Origin: Chloroflexota bacterium
GTDB lineage: Bacteria > Chloroflexota > Anaerolineae > Aggregatilineales > Phototrophicaceae
Direction of reading: 5' to 3'
NCBI GenBank assembly: GCA_026707225.1
Contig: JAPOXG010000025.1
Coordinates: 62,001-126,000 of the forward strand
DNA length: 64,000 nt
Both the position numbers and the translations under genes were made by a program. A model generated the notes under the pieces. It did no database searches and had not been told where the DNA came from. It saw nothing but the letters and a program-made list of their open reading frames with translations. This document shows positions 9,312 to 18,684 of the stretch, in pieces (positions within the stretch are counted from its first letter, which is position 1; each line of letters begins with the position of its first letter).

Positions 9312-10241
9312 ATGGATGGCGAGTTTGTCTTGGTTGTTGGCTCGGCGGTGCTTGAAATCAGCGGCAGAACTGGCGAAGGCCTGCAGCAGGGCGCGCGGCA
9401 ATATGGCCATATCCACGCGTCGGTGAGCGGCGTGGCGCGCAATATCGCCGAAAACCTAGCGCGCCTGGATATTGAAACCGTGCTCCTTTCCGCGATCGCC
9501 GATGACGACATTGGCCAGCACCTCATCACGCATTCAACACGAGCCGGCATCGACTGCCGCCGTATGCTGCGCGTCAGCGGGGCGCGCACCGCCACATCCA
9601 TGCTGCTCTATGAGGCGGAAGACAGCTGCACCCGCGTCGACGACCTAAGCATCGCCGACTCGCTGGATTCGGACTACTTGCTGGAGCATGAATGGCTTTT
9701 CGAAAAAGCCGCTCTCGTCGTTATCGATGCCACGCTTTCCAACGATGCGCTCGAAACGCTGTTTGAATTGGCGGCGCGCCACCAGATCCGTGTTTGCGCC
9801 GATCCCACTTCGCCTCTGTTGGCCAGCCGCCTCTGCCGATTCATCGCCAGTTTCTATCTCATCGTGCCCAATGCCAGCGAAACGGCGTCGCTCTGCTCGC
9901 TGGATGCGCCAGCCAACGAGCGCGATTCCGCTATCGACGCCGCGCAGCATCTCGTCAACATGGGCGCGAACATCGCAGTCGTGACGCTCGGCGAGCAAGG
10001 TCTCGCCTATGCCGACAGCAGCGGCGGCGGTTACATCCGCGCGATTCACACCAAGGCGGTCGATACAGCGGGCGCGGGAGACGCCTTCTCCGGCGCTGTG
10101 ATTTTTGGCATCCTCAACAATGTGCCGATCGATGAGGCGATGCGGCTCGGCGTCACCGCGGCCTCGCTCACGCTCGAGAGCGAAGATACGGTGCTTCAGT
10201 CGCTCAGCCAGGAGCTGCTCTACGACGAGCTTTCAGCCTAG
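9312..10241 (+). CDS. PfkB-family carbohydrate/nucleoside kinase
   Basis: A ribokinase-fold kinase. The N-terminal substrate-binding part has SVSGVARNIAENLARLDIETVLLSAI, corresponding to the G-G-x-x-x-N signature with divergence at the glycines. The C-terminal PfkB motif DTAGAGDAFSGAVIFG supplies the catalytic Asp and anion hole. Overall 309 residues, the normal length. The sequence style is close to pseudouridine or ribokinase-like members, but substrate is not assignable. GGAGCGCAAAC precedes the ATG. It is convergent with the alkA-like gene. Confidence 0.85.
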   Translation: MDGEFVLVVGSAVLEISGRTGEGLQQGARQYGHIHASVSGVARNIAENLARLDIETVLLSAIADDDIGQHLITHSTRAGIDCRRMLRVSGARTATSMLLYEAEDSCTRVDDLSIADSLDSDYLLEHEWLFEKAALVVIDATLSNDALETLFELAARHQIRVCADPTSPLLASRLCRFIASFYLIVPNASETASLCSLDAPANERDSAIDAAQHLVNMGANIAVVTLGEQGLAYADSSGGGYIRAIHTKAVDTAGAGDAFSGAVIFGILNNVPIDEAMRLGVTAASLTLESEDTVLQSLSQELLYDELSA

Positions 10242-10247
10242 GAATCA

Positions 10248-11147
10248 CTAGGGCGCAATCGGCGGATAGCGTTCCAGCACCCAGCGCAGCAGCACAAAAT
10301 GCCCGGCCAGTCCGGCGTATTCTCCATAGCGACTCAGTGTGTTCGTAACCAGGTCAGGGCTCTTCTGACCCTTGCCATCGTGGAAGAAAAGCTGAACCGC
10401 GGCTTGCAGCGCGACATCGTTTTGGCTGACGAAGGGATAGGCGCCCAGCGCCCGCCCGATCACATTGTTGGCGGTCCAATGTCCGACTCCGTTGAGCTTC
10501 ATCAGATGGTCGTAGGCCGCCCTCGGTTCCATAGCGTCGATTGATTCCAGATCGAGAGCGCCGCTGGCGACCGCTTTAGCTATATCGATGATCGTATCTA
10601 TCCGACGGTTGGTAATCTTGAGCGCTTTCAACTCAGATCGGGACGCGCGCGCCAATTGCTGAGGGGAAGGAAATTGGTATACAGCGCCTCGGCCAAGAAA
10701 GGGGCCGCTGTCGAACATGCGCATCAGCGTCCGCTGGTAACGCAAGGCATTCTTCCAGCTGATATGCTGCTCGATTATCAGCGTAATCAGCGCTTCAAAG
10801 ACGGTCTCGCTGCAAAATATGGGAAGTCCGACCAAGGGCGCCACCACATGCCAGAGCGCCGGGTCGCGCGCGGCAAGATCATAAAACGCGCTAAGATCCC
10901 GCCCCAGCCCCAGGCAGTGGCGGGAAATTCGCTTGATTCGCTCTTCCTTGCCCTGGGACAAGCCTTCGCCGCGAACGACGATTGCGTCACCCTCTTGACG
11001 GTACGCGATCAACTCCCCGTCGGTGTAGCGCCACAGGGTATCGTCCTGGACGACGAGGCGCGCCGGATGGGCGATGCGCTTGACGAATTCCAAGAGCAAA
11101 TTGAATCGGTAGGCGAAGGGCGGCAGCGGAAGACGAGCTTCCTTCAT
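10248..11147 (-). CDS. DNA-3-methyladenine glycosylase II-like (AlkA/HhH-GPD) protein
   Basis: A base-excision repair glycosylase. The HhH hairpin reads KLNGVGHWTANNVIGRALG, followed by VSQNDVALQAAVQ with the conserved catalytic Asp. The N-terminal region holds the AlkA_N-like beta domain and IIEQHISWKNALRYQRTLM, matching the helical core entry. It likely removes alkylated purines. Its ATG overlaps the stop of the upstream CNNM/CorC gene (ATGA), suggesting translational coupling. Confidence 0.85.
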   Translation of the reverse strand: MKEARLPLPPFAYRFNLLLEFVKRIAHPARLVVQDDTLWRYTDGELIAYRQEGDAIVVRGEGLSQGKEERIKRISRHCLGLGRDLSAFYDLAARDPALWHVVAPLVGLPIFCSETVFEALITLIIEQHISWKNALRYQRTLMRMFDSGPFLGRGAVYQFPSPQQLARASRSELKALKITNRRIDTIIDIAKAVASGALDLESIDAMEPRAAYDHLMKLNGVGHWTANNVIGRALGAYPFVSQNDVALQAAVQLFFHDGKGQKSPDLVTNTLSRYGEYAGLAGHFVLLRWVLERYPPIAP

Positions 11148-12310
11148 TCGGCTGCGCCTGCGTCGGGCGAGTCCTCCGCTGTCGGCTGCGCGTCTTGCCC
11201 GCGCGCCATTGCCGCGAGCAAATCAGCCTGGCTCTGATAACGGCGGCGCGCCAATTCCTGCAAATCAGCGACTGGATCCGATTCATCCAGGATCTCGATG
11301 CCGAGCAAGGTCTCCAAAGTATCTTCCAGCGTGATCAGTCCCGCCGTCCCGCCGTATTCATCAATGACGAGAAAGATTTGCTCCTGTTTGCTGATGAACT
11401 CGTCGAGCACTTGCGCCACCGAGTTGGTCTCTGGCACCACTTCCAGCTTCCGCAAGATGTCGCGCATCTTCACGCCGTGTTCATCTGCTGCCGCCCGCCG
11501 GTAAATCTCGTGGCGCAGCACATAGCCTTTGACATCGTCGGCTGATTCACCGAAAACGGGAACGCGCGAGAATGGCAGAAAGGCATAGGACCGCATCACC
11601 TCCGCGACCGTCTGATCTTCTTGAAACATGAGCGCCACCGTTCGCGGCGTCATGATGGTTTCGACCAGAACATCGGCGAGTTGCAGCAGATTGGCGACAA
11701 TGCGATTCTCGCGCTCTTGTATACCGCCCTCTTCCGCGCTGATCCGCGCCATCACTTGCAATTCGGAACGCGTCACCGTCGGCGGCTCTTCGCTCGGCCG
11801 CATAGATCGGGTGACAAACTCAAAGGCGAACACAGCGGGCCGCAGCACCCACAGCAGCGCGCGCAAAGAATGGGCGGTGAAGGGCGTCAGTGGCTTGGCA
11901 TATACCGCGCCCAGGGTCTTGGGGATGATTTCGGAAAAGACGAGAATGAGCAGTGTCAGCACGACAGCGATGAGCCCTTCAAACTCGCTGCCAAAGATGA
12001 CCGTCGCTTCGGCGCCAGCGCCAAACGCGCCCACCGTATGGGCGATGGTGTTCAGTGTCAAAATCGCCGATATGGGCTGCTCGACATTTTGACGCAGACC
12101 TTGCATGATAAAGCCCGCTTGCCGGCCCTCCTGCACCAGCAATTCGATGTGCGAAACCGGCGTCGACAGCATCGCCGCTTCCCAAATTGAACAGAGGAAA
12201 GACACGACCAGCGCCATGCCAACATAAAGCAGCAGCGCGGACCATTCGCCTGACCCGCCCGCGCCGGTCGTAACTGCCAGGATGGGGATGCCGTTAAGTA
12301 TGCTGTCCAT
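11144..12310 (-). CDS. CNNM-domain/CBS-pair membrane protein (CorC/HlyC family)
   Basis: 388 residues from the ATG at 12310 (the track start at 12382 is a TTG and adds a non-conserved stretch). Residues about 18-170 form a CNNM (DUF21) membrane domain with several helices, including LLLYVGMALVVSFLCSIWEA and LTLLILVFSEIIPKTLGA. Two CBS repeats follow, with IMTPRTVALMFQE and LVIDEYGGTAGLITLEDTLE. This family is linked to magnesium and other divalent cation handling. The C-terminal CorC_HlyC domain is largely absent, replaced by a short charged tail. Its stop overlaps the AlkA-like start. Confidence 0.85.
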   Translation of the reverse strand: MDSILNGIPILAVTTGAGGSGEWSALLLYVGMALVVSFLCSIWEAAMLSTPVSHIELLVQEGRQAGFIMQGLRQNVEQPISAILTLNTIAHTVGAFGAGAEATVIFGSEFEGLIAVVLTLLILVFSEIIPKTLGAVYAKPLTPFTAHSLRALLWVLRPAVFAFEFVTRSMRPSEEPPTVTRSELQVMARISAEEGGIQERENRIVANLLQLADVLVETIMTPRTVALMFQEDQTVAEVMRSYAFLPFSRVPVFGESADDVKGYVLRHEIYRRAAADEHGVKMRDILRKLEVVPETNSVAQVLDEFISKQEQIFLVIDEYGGTAGLITLEDTLETLLGIEILDESDPVADLQELARRRYQSQADLLAAMARGQDAQPTAEDSPDAGAAE

Positions 12311-12474
12311 GCAATTCCACATACGAGCGACTGGAGCGACGATGTGCGCCACCCGCGATCCCAGTTGCGTTAAGCATACCAATCATGCCGCATGGCGACA
12401 AGCAGATGGGCAGCCGCTCAACCGCTAACGAGACTGCGCAGGCCGCGCCGATTTCACTCGTATTCCCCAGCGGC

Positions 12475-13128
12475 TTATGTCAGTTTCAGCAAGGCTCCAG
12501 GCGGTAGTACCAGGCGCAAGCGCCCCTCAAGTTCGCTTAGCAGCATGGCGGTCGCCCCCCAGACTTTGTGCCCGCGCGCCTGGTAGTAAGGCACGCGCGC
12601 ATCAACGCCGCGTATGCGACGGCGCTCCACAAACTTGTAACGTGGCCGCAGCAGATCTTCCAGCGCGAAACTGAAAATCTCCGCCACTTCGTCCGGATTG
12701 GGAATAAACACCGGCGCGCCATCAAAATAGGCGATAGTCGGACAAACCTCATGATGCGACGCCGGGATGTAAAATTGCGGGAAATGCCCCAAGATGGACA
12801 GTCGCTCGCCGCAGACGCCAATTTCCTCGCAAGTCTCGCGCAGGGCGGTCGCCGTCAAGTTCTCATCCCCTGGATCCAGACGTCCGCCAGGGAAGCTGAC
12901 TTGGCCGCTGTGCCCGCGCAGTTCCGCTGCTCGCAAGGTCAGCGCCGTATAGAGAATCCCTTCAGGACCGGGATAAACCAGAATCATGACCGCGGCCGGG
13001 TGCGCTGGATCATCTCGCTTCAGCCAGCCGCGCGGTGCCGGCGCCATCCGCTGCAGCGCCGCCCGCGAGTCAAAATCATTCAAGTCCAGAGCGCTGCGGA
13101 CGTGATCCAAGGTGATCAGTGGAATCAT
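12475..13128 (-). CDS. Nudix CoA pyrophosphatase-like hydrolase
   Basis: 217 residues with a complete Nudix box G-x5-E-x7-R-E-x-x-E-E-x-G (GGRLDPGDENLTATALRETC then EEIGV), preceded by ELRGHSGQVSFPGGRL, which is the NudL/CoAse-type entry. Members hydrolyse CoA and related diphosphates to 4'-phosphopantetheine and 3',5'-ADP. The position of the box, the FYIPASHHEVCP-like downstream segment and the length fit the CoA pyrophosphatase subgroup. Start ATG at 13128. Confidence 0.85.
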   Translation of the reverse strand: MIPLITLDHVRSALDLNDFDSRAALQRMAPAPRGWLKRDDPAHPAAVMILVYPGPEGILYTALTLRAAELRGHSGQVSFPGGRLDPGDENLTATALRETCEEIGVCGERLSILGHFPQFYIPASHHEVCPTIAYFDGAPVFIPNPDEVAEIFSFALEDLLRPRYKFVERRRIRGVDARVPYYQARGHKVWGATAMLLSELEGRLRLVLPPGALLKLT

Positions 13129-13362
13129 AGATGAGGATATCTGTCTCGCGGTTTGGCTGTCTGGTCCAGTTCAATCGGTGATTCGATCCTTTGCCAGGGC
13201 GCGCGTTTGATTGCGTCTGACAATCGTGGCGAGGCGGCCAAGCGCCGCGCCGCGGTGGGGGCTTCCGCGATTGGAAACGGTGGAAGACGCAAATCGGCGC
13301 GATTCACCAATTTCACGCCAGCGCATGCGAGCATTTCTTTGGGACGAAACCGCCCTACCTGC

Positions 13363-13653
13363 TCATGAGGCAACTGCGCGAGACCGGTCGCGATCATACC
13401 AGGCTCTGCGCTTGCGCAACGATACGCCAGCTTCCGCGCCGCTGCGCCGCGCCGTGCGGACACGACCGCGAGAATCAATGTGCACCTGCCCGGCTTTTTG
13501 CAGCCGCTCGAATTCTTCGGGAGTTATCGCAGGCGCCGGTTCACCGCCCAGCCGCTCCAGCCGGTCCCCCATGTCATCCGCCGAAGATCCGCTCGGGGAA
13601 TTGTTCAGATTCTCGTCCAGATTATCGTTGGGATTTCTGTTCTCGTCGCTCAT
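13363..13653 (-). CDS. Small acidic hypothetical protein
   Basis: 96 residues, not recognised. The N-terminal half is Asp/Asn/Glu/Ser-rich and probably disordered (MSDENRNPNDNLDENLNN). It is followed by ITPEEFERLQKAGQVHIDSRGRVR, which looks structured, and an Arg-rich tail. A GAGGG sits about 7 nt upstream of the ATG, which favours this frame over the overlapping TTG-started track ORF 13125-13478. The 234 bp between this stop and the Nudix gene show nothing I can identify. Confidence 0.55.
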   Translation of the reverse strand: MSDENRNPNDNLDENLNNSPSGSSADDMGDRLERLGGEPAPAITPEEFERLQKAGQVHIDSRGRVRTARRSGAEAGVSLRKRRAWYDRDRSRAVAS

Positions 13654-13911
13654 TTCAACCCTCTGTTTTGACGCAGTATGGCGACGCGCGCGCCTCGAAA
13701 TCGCTGCCTTCCGCGCTTGCCACTACGATAACATAGTTTAGACCATAAGAGCATACTTTGCCAAGTTCGATTCCGAACTTGCCTCGTTCTGTTTGTACTC
13801 ATACACTGAGACGCGTGCCAGTCCTCGATCCATTCAGCCCGTCACCGGCTTCTACGCGAGAATGGCAGGAGCGTCGTGCGCAATCTGAAGGCGCCATGAT
13901 ATTGCCGGCTC
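13654..13911. other. Intergenic stretch without identifiable features
   Basis: Between the small acidic gene and the decayed gene. Short track ORFs here lack ribosome binding sites and coding character. No repeat or terminator was recognised. Confidence 0.5.
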
Positions 13912-14390
13912 TCATGGCGGCAGTTGCTGCGCCGCAGCAAGCTGATAAAACATGCGCATGGTCTCGACCGCCACGTCAAACGGATTCACTTCTCGCGGCG
14001 CGTCATAGGGTGCGTAAAGTCCGGTAAACGGTTCACTTAGCCCCTGCGCCGGCGCCGCCAATGGCAATTGGAGATTTGCCGTGGTCCGCGACCAGGCCTA
14101 AGCATAGAAATAAGGTCGCTCCAAACCAGGGCTGAAGCGCAGGTCCTTCGGCAATGGATCGGAGCCGGCGTCGCGCCCATTATCAGCGCAATTTGCTGCG
14201 GGGCGTCGCGCGTCGCCTCCCAGTTGGCCAATGCGGGCATCGCCATAATCATGCCCTTCTCATTGTTCGACGCCGTTCATCGCTCCCGTCTGTTGAATAT
14301 CCACGCAAGCGCCTCAAGCGTCAAACTTGTCTAGTCCGACATAATGAGCGAATAGTCCGCAGAGATTGGCGCTACATGCACCTCTCATCC
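13912..14390 (-). pseudogene. Decayed gene remnant, family not recognised
   Basis: Read on the minus strand, this stretch has clear coding flavour but is broken at least four times. One frame runs SLTLEALAWIFN and then MPALANWEATRDAPQQIALI, with in-frame TAG (14331-14333) and TGA (14277-14279). A one-base deletion near 14160 then shifts to a frame reading DPLPKDLRFSPGLERPYFYA, a TAG at 14098-14100, and continues as GLYAPYDAPREVNPFDVAVE to a TGA at 13912. Restoring these gives a continuous C-terminal protein segment of about 155 residues. No start codon or N-terminal part was found, so the gene is truncated as well. Confidence 0.5.
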
Positions 14391-14441
14391 TACACAATGT
14401 AGTAAAACACCGCTGATAATTGGACATGCCTGTGTAGTGAA

Positions 14442-14471
14442 TTGACCGCGCAACTGTGATACAAAGATTAT
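14442..14471 (+). promoter_or_regulatory. Candidate promoter for the aminotransferase gene
   Basis: TTGACC at 14442-14447 and GATTAT at 14466-14471 with 18-bp spacing, in an AT-richer stretch just before the AGAGGGA ribosome binding site and ATG at 14499. Confidence 0.35.
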
Positions 14472-14498
14472 AGACGACAGCCTAGAGGGACGCGTTTG

Positions 14499-15695
14499 AT
14501 GAGTCGATACCTTTCCAGAAGCGTGCAACGCTTGCGCCCATCGGGCATTCGCCGGTACTTTGACATCGCCGCCACCATGGATGATGTGGTGACGCTCGGC
14601 ATTGGCGAGCCAGATTTCGTAACGCCCGCGCATATCGTCGATGCCGGCGTGGAAAGCCTCCATCGCGGTCAGACTGGCTATACCTCAAATGCCGGGATTT
14701 ACGAATTGCGAGCGGCGATCGCGGCGCAAGTCGAGAAGCGCTACGGTCTGCGCTATTCACCTGCGAACGAAGTGCTGGTCACAGTGGGCGTTAGCGAGGC
14801 GCTGTTTCTGGCGCTGAAGATTCTGCTTGATCCGGGTGACGAGGTCTTGGTGGTGGAACCCTGTTTCGTCGCCAACCCAGCCTTGGTCGAGACGGCCGGT
14901 GGCCTGCCCGTTATGGTACCGTCATCGGTTGACGCTGATTTCCAGGTGACCGGAGCGGAACTTGAAGCGCGAATTACCGCGCGCACGAATGCGATTCTGC
15001 TCAGCTATCCCAGCAACCCGACCGGCGCTGTGCTGACATGCGAACACATGATGCAAGTTGCCGCCGTCGCCGAAAAACACGATCTCGTCGTCATTTCTGA
15101 TGAGATATATGAACGCCTCGTTTACGACACTCAACATATTAACTTCGCGACCCTGCCAAACATGCGTGAGCGAACCATCGTGTTGAGCGGCATGAGCAAA
15201 TCCTACGCCATGACCGGCTGGCGCATTGGTTACGTGACCGCGCCCGCGGCCTTCACCGAAGCGATGTACAAGATCCACCAATACCTGATCATGTCCGCGC
15301 CGACCACTGGACAAGCCGCGTCGCTGCAGGCGATTCGCTCTGGCGAAGACGATGTTGAAACCATGCGTCAACATTATGACCGGCGGCGCAAGCTGATCGT
15401 GGACGGATTCAATCGGTTGGGCTTAGCCTGTTTCGAGCCGCGCGGCGCATTCTATGCCTTCCCCAGCATCGCGGCCACCGGCTTGGATGATGAGACCTTC
15501 TGCGATGCCCTGCTGCAAGAAGAGCGGCTCGCGCTCATCCCCGGCAGCGCATTCGGAGAAAGTGGGCGTGGTTTCGTCCGCGCCAGCTACGCCACCAGCG
15601 AGGCGAACATTCACGAAGCGCTTGACCGGCTCGAACGCTTCCTCGCGAAGCAGGGACTGATCGAGCGGGCGGAAGCCTCCGTCTACGCGGCTTGA
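14499..15695 (+). CDS. PLP-dependent class I/II aminotransferase
   Basis: 398 residues of the fold-type I aspartate/aromatic aminotransferase family. Substrate-side motif LGIGEPDF near residue 33 and YTSNAGIYELRAAIA; cofactor residues in SYPSNPTGAV (Asn) and VVISDEIYERLVY (Asp, Tyr); the Schiff-base Lys is in VLSGMSKSYAMTGWRIGY at about residue 235; the C-terminal Arg is in GFVRASYATSE. It resembles PatA-type or aspartate aminotransferases; the exact amino acid is not determinable. The track includes an extra TTG codon; ATG at 14499 has AGAGGGA upstream. Confidence 0.9.
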   Translation: MSRYLSRSVQRLRPSGIRRYFDIAATMDDVVTLGIGEPDFVTPAHIVDAGVESLHRGQTGYTSNAGIYELRAAIAAQVEKRYGLRYSPANEVLVTVGVSEALFLALKILLDPGDEVLVVEPCFVANPALVETAGGLPVMVPSSVDADFQVTGAELEARITARTNAILLSYPSNPTGAVLTCEHMMQVAAVAEKHDLVVISDEIYERLVYDTQHINFATLPNMRERTIVLSGMSKSYAMTGWRIGYVTAPAAFTEAMYKIHQYLIMSAPTTGQAASLQAIRSGEDDVETMRQHYDRRRKLIVDGFNRLGLACFEPRGAFYAFPSIAATGLDDETFCDALLQEERLALIPGSAFGESGRGFVRASYATSEANIHEALDRLERFLAKQGLIERAEASVYAA

Positions 15696-15926
15696 TGATG
15701 ACATCCAAGAAGCTTGAGTTTCCAGGTTCCGGCTGACTTGCCGTCGATATCGCTGCTTATACTGGCAAAATAGCGCTTGATACGCTGCGCCTTTGCTGGC
15801 GGAACCAAGGGCATCTGCCCGAGCCAGTGCCGACAGGCTATCCGAAACTGTATCTGTCACCTTTTCAAATCCGTGCTTTTGTGTCAGGCTAGTCCGAACA
15901 CCTGTCCCGCTGACTTAAAGGGTGCC

Positions 15927-17387
15927 ATGAGCGAATGGACAACGGTGATCGGCCTGGAAGTCCACGCCGAGCTGGAAACCGAGAGCAAGATGTTCAGCAG
16001 CTGCCCGGTCGTCGACAGCGTCGAAGCCGAGCCCAACACCGCCGTCGACCCCCTGTCTTTGGGCCTGCCCGGCACGCTGCCCGTCATCAACATGCAGGCG
16101 ATGGAATATGGCATCATGGTCGGCTTGGCGCTCAATTGCGAGATTCCGCCGATCAATCAATTCGCGCGCAAGAATTACTTCTATCCCGACCTGCCCAAGG
16201 GTTATCAGATAAGCCAATACGACCGGCCGCTGGCGGTCAATGGTTATATCGACATCGAGTTGGAAGATGGCTCCAGCAAGCGCATCCGCGTGCGCCGCGC
16301 CCACATGGAAGAGGACACGGGCAAACTCTCGCATATCATGGGCGGCAGCCTGGTCGATTACAACCGCGCCGGCGTCCCGCTCCTGGAAATCGTCTCCGAA
16401 CCGGATATCAGCAGCGCGTCAGAAGCCGAAGTCTACGCGCGCAAGCTGCGCTCGATCCTGCGCTATCTCGGCGTCAACAGCGGCGACATGTCCAAGGGCT
16501 TGCTTCGCTTCGAAGCCAACGTCAGCGTCCGGCTCGAAAGCGATACCGAATTGCGCGAACGCACGGAAATCAAGAATCTCAACAGCATCCGCAATATGGT
16601 CAAAGCCATCGACTTTGAAGTGAAGCGCCAAATCAAGCTTTATGACAACGGCGAAACAGTCAAGCCGGCGACCCTCGGTTGGGACGAAGCGGCGCAAAGG
16701 ATCACGGTGCAGCGCTACAAAGAACGGGCTGACGAATACCGCTACTTCCCCGAGCCGGACCTGCCTGTGGTCGAGGTCAGCCGCGAACAGGTCGCCCAGA
16801 TCGCCGCTGAGCTGCCCGCCCTGCCCGCCAAGCTGCAGGCGCGTTTCGTCGACGAATTGGGCTTGAGCGCCTATGACGCCGGCGTGCTCACGGCGGAGCG
16901 CGCCGTTGCCGAATACTTCCAGAAAATCGTGGATGCCGGCGTCGACCCCAAGCTGGCCGCGAACTGGCTGACCACAGACCTGTTTCGCATGATGAACGCG
17001 AACGATATCGAACGAGAATGCATTGAGCGGATTCCAGTTACCGCGCAAAACTTCGCCAGCTTGTTGACCTTGGTTCAGCAAGGTACGATCAACCAGAGCA
17101 CAGCGCGCAAACAGGCGCTGCCGGCGATGTGGTCGTCCGGCGCTGACGCCCGCGCCATCGTTGACGAGCAAGGCTTGGCGCAAATCTCCGACCAGGACCT
17201 CATCGCGGCCTCCGTCAGCAAGGTGCTGGGCGAGAACGACGATATGCTTCAGCGCTTTCTAGGTGGCAACAAAAAAGTGCTGAACGCGCTCTTCGGTAAA
17301 ATCATGGGCGAGTTGCGCGGCAAAGGCGATCCGGCGGTCGTCCGCCGCTTGCTAATGGATACAATAGAGAAAATGGAATTAAACTAA
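15927..17387 (+). CDS. gatB: Aspartyl/glutamyl-tRNA(Asn/Gln) amidotransferase subunit B
   Basis: Part of GatCAB, which converts misacylated Glu-tRNAGln or Asp-tRNAAsn to the amide form. Starts [16 protein letters not shown] and contains [41 protein letters not shown] and [15 protein letters not shown], all GatB signatures. The C-terminal YqeY-like tail ([16 protein letters not shown]) is intact, 486 residues in total. The track start at 15777 is an upstream extension; ATG at 15927 matches the family. gatA and gatC are not in the window. Confidence 0.97.
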   Translation: MSEWTTVIGLEVHAELETESKMFSSCPVVDSVEAEPNTAVDPLSLGLPGTLPVINMQAMEYGIMVGLALNCEIPPINQFARKNYFYPDLPKGYQISQYDRPLAVNGYIDIELEDGSSKRIRVRRAHMEEDTGKLSHIMGGSLVDYNRAGVPLLEIVSEPDISSASEAEVYARKLRSILRYLGVNSGDMSKGLLRFEANVSVRLESDTELRERTEIKNLNSIRNMVKAIDFEVKRQIKLYDNGETVKPATLGWDEAAQRITVQRYKERADEYRYFPEPDLPVVEVSREQVAQIAAELPALPAKLQARFVDELGLSAYDAGVLTAERAVAEYFQKIVDAGVDPKLAANWLTTDLFRMMNANDIERECIERIPVTAQNFASLLTLVQQGTINQSTARKQALPAMWSSGADARAIVDEQGLAQISDQDLIAASVSKVLGENDDMLQRFLGGNKKVLNALFGKIMGELRGKGDPAVVRRLLMDTIEKMELN

Positions 17388-17410
17388 ACCATTTTCAGGA
17401 GCAGACCAAA

Positions 17411-17872
17411 ATGTCGTGGCATCAAACCATTATCGTCGGAAACTTGGGTGGTGACCCCGAACTGCGATACCTGCAGAGTGGACAAGCAGTTTGCAATTTC
17501 AGCGTTGCCGTTAGCGAACGCTGGCGCGACCGTCAGTCCGGCGAACAGCGTGAGCGGACCACCTGGTATCGCGTGGCGGCCTGGGGCAACTTGGGCGAAA
17601 CCTGCAATCAATACCTGTCGCGCGGACGGCAAGTCATGGTGGTGGGCAATGTGGCGGCGCGGGGATACATCAACAATAACGGCGAGGCGGCAGCTTCATT
17701 GGACCTTCGAGCGCGCGATGTGCGCTTTCTGGGCGGACGAGATGATGGCGGCGATCAGGGCAACTGGAGTGGCGGCGGGCAACGAGGAGGCGGGCAGCAA
17801 CGACAGCAGCGCGACGATCGCGCGTCGAACTACCCGGAGTCGCCCGGCACGGTCGATGATATCCCCTTCTAG
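17411..17872 (+). CDS. ssb: Single-stranded DNA-binding protein
   Basis: OB-fold SSB of 153 residues: IIVGNLGGDPELRYLQSGQAV, FSVAVSERW, ERTTWYRVAAWG and GRQVMVVGNVAARGYIN. A Gly/Gln-rich linker (about 110-140) leads to the acidic interaction tip ending DDIPF, which recruits replication and repair partners. It begins 24 bp after gatB with CAGGAGCAG upstream and may share its transcript. Confidence 0.96.
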   Translation: MSWHQTIIVGNLGGDPELRYLQSGQAVCNFSVAVSERWRDRQSGEQRERTTWYRVAAWGNLGETCNQYLSRGRQVMVVGNVAARGYINNNGEAAASLDLRARDVRFLGGRDDGGDQGNWSGGGQRGGGQQRQQRDDRASNYPESPGTVDDIPF

Positions 17873-17910
17873 GCGCTTTCAATTCTTTACCGTTCCATTC
17901 TCCCATACTC

Positions 17911-18621
17911 GTGACTGATGTAGAAGTTGACCTTGCCGGTAGAACGGCGCTGGTCACCGGCGCGGGCGCGGGGATGGGACGAGCCATCGCGCTGGCGCTC
18001 GCGGCCAATGGCGCGTCAGTGGCGGTCAGCGACCTCAACATCGAACGCGCCGACAGGACCGCAGAGGCGATTCGCGCTGCCGGCGGCATCGCATGCGCGC
18101 TTCATGCCGATGTTTCCAATCGCTTTCAAGTCGCCAACATGATTGAACGAGCGCGCGACGCCTTCGGCGGCATCGACATCCTCGTCAACGCTGTAGCCAT
18201 CCTGCATGCCGAGCCGCTGCTGCACGTCGATGAATGGAGTTGGCGGCGGCAGATCGAGGTCAATATCACCGGAACGTTTTTCTGTACGCAACTGGTCGCC
18301 CGCGTCATGGCGGACGAAGGCGGCGGCTGCGTCATCAATCTTGCCTCAATCGAAGCCAGCAAGGCATCCGTGCCAGCGGGAATCGGCTTTATCACCGGCG
18401 GCGCGGGCCTCATCGGCATGACCCGGCAAGCGGCCCGCGAACTGGCGACTCACCATATTCGCGTCAATTGCATCGCGACCCCTTCGCCAGCTGAATCGAA
18501 GGAGGAAGTCGCCAACGCCGCGCTCTTCCTCTGTTCTGACGCGGCGAAGTCCTTGACCGGTCAAGTGCTGGAAGCCGGCGGCGGCAGCGCCTTTGACGCT
18601 TGGCATGCGGCCGCCAAGTGA
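17911..18621 (+). CDS. Short-chain dehydrogenase fold protein lacking the catalytic Tyr and Lys
   Basis: A Rossmann-fold SDR: cofactor loop TGAGAGMG (16-23), D41 for adenosine ribose, NAVA (93-96) in place of NNAG, N118 in the EVNITG segment and S146. Where the active-site Tyr-x-x-x-Lys should lie, the protein reads F160-I-T-G-G164, just before AGLIGMTRQAARELA, which is otherwise canonical. This predicts loss of normal dehydrogenase chemistry, though folding and NAD(P) binding may remain. The loop after 190 is also shortened. The GTG start has no visible Shine-Dalgarno. It lies 38 bp after ssb. Confidence 0.8.
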   Translation: MTDVEVDLAGRTALVTGAGAGMGRAIALALAANGASVAVSDLNIERADRTAEAIRAAGGIACALHADVSNRFQVANMIERARDAFGGIDILVNAVAILHAEPLLHVDEWSWRRQIEVNITGTFFCTQLVARVMADEGGGCVINLASIEASKASVPAGIGFITGGAGLIGMTRQAARELATHHIRVNCIATPSPAESKEEVANAALFLCSDAAKSLTGQVLEAGGGSAFDAWHAAAK

Positions 18622-18684
18622 CGTCCTGAAGTTCCGCCCCTTCTTGTGCAGCTTGACACTACGGCAATCGAAACCAAGGTTCGC

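Noticed and set aside
13125-13478. 117-residue minus-strand ORF
   Set aside because: TTG start without ribosome binding site and overlaps the better-supported 96-residue gene.
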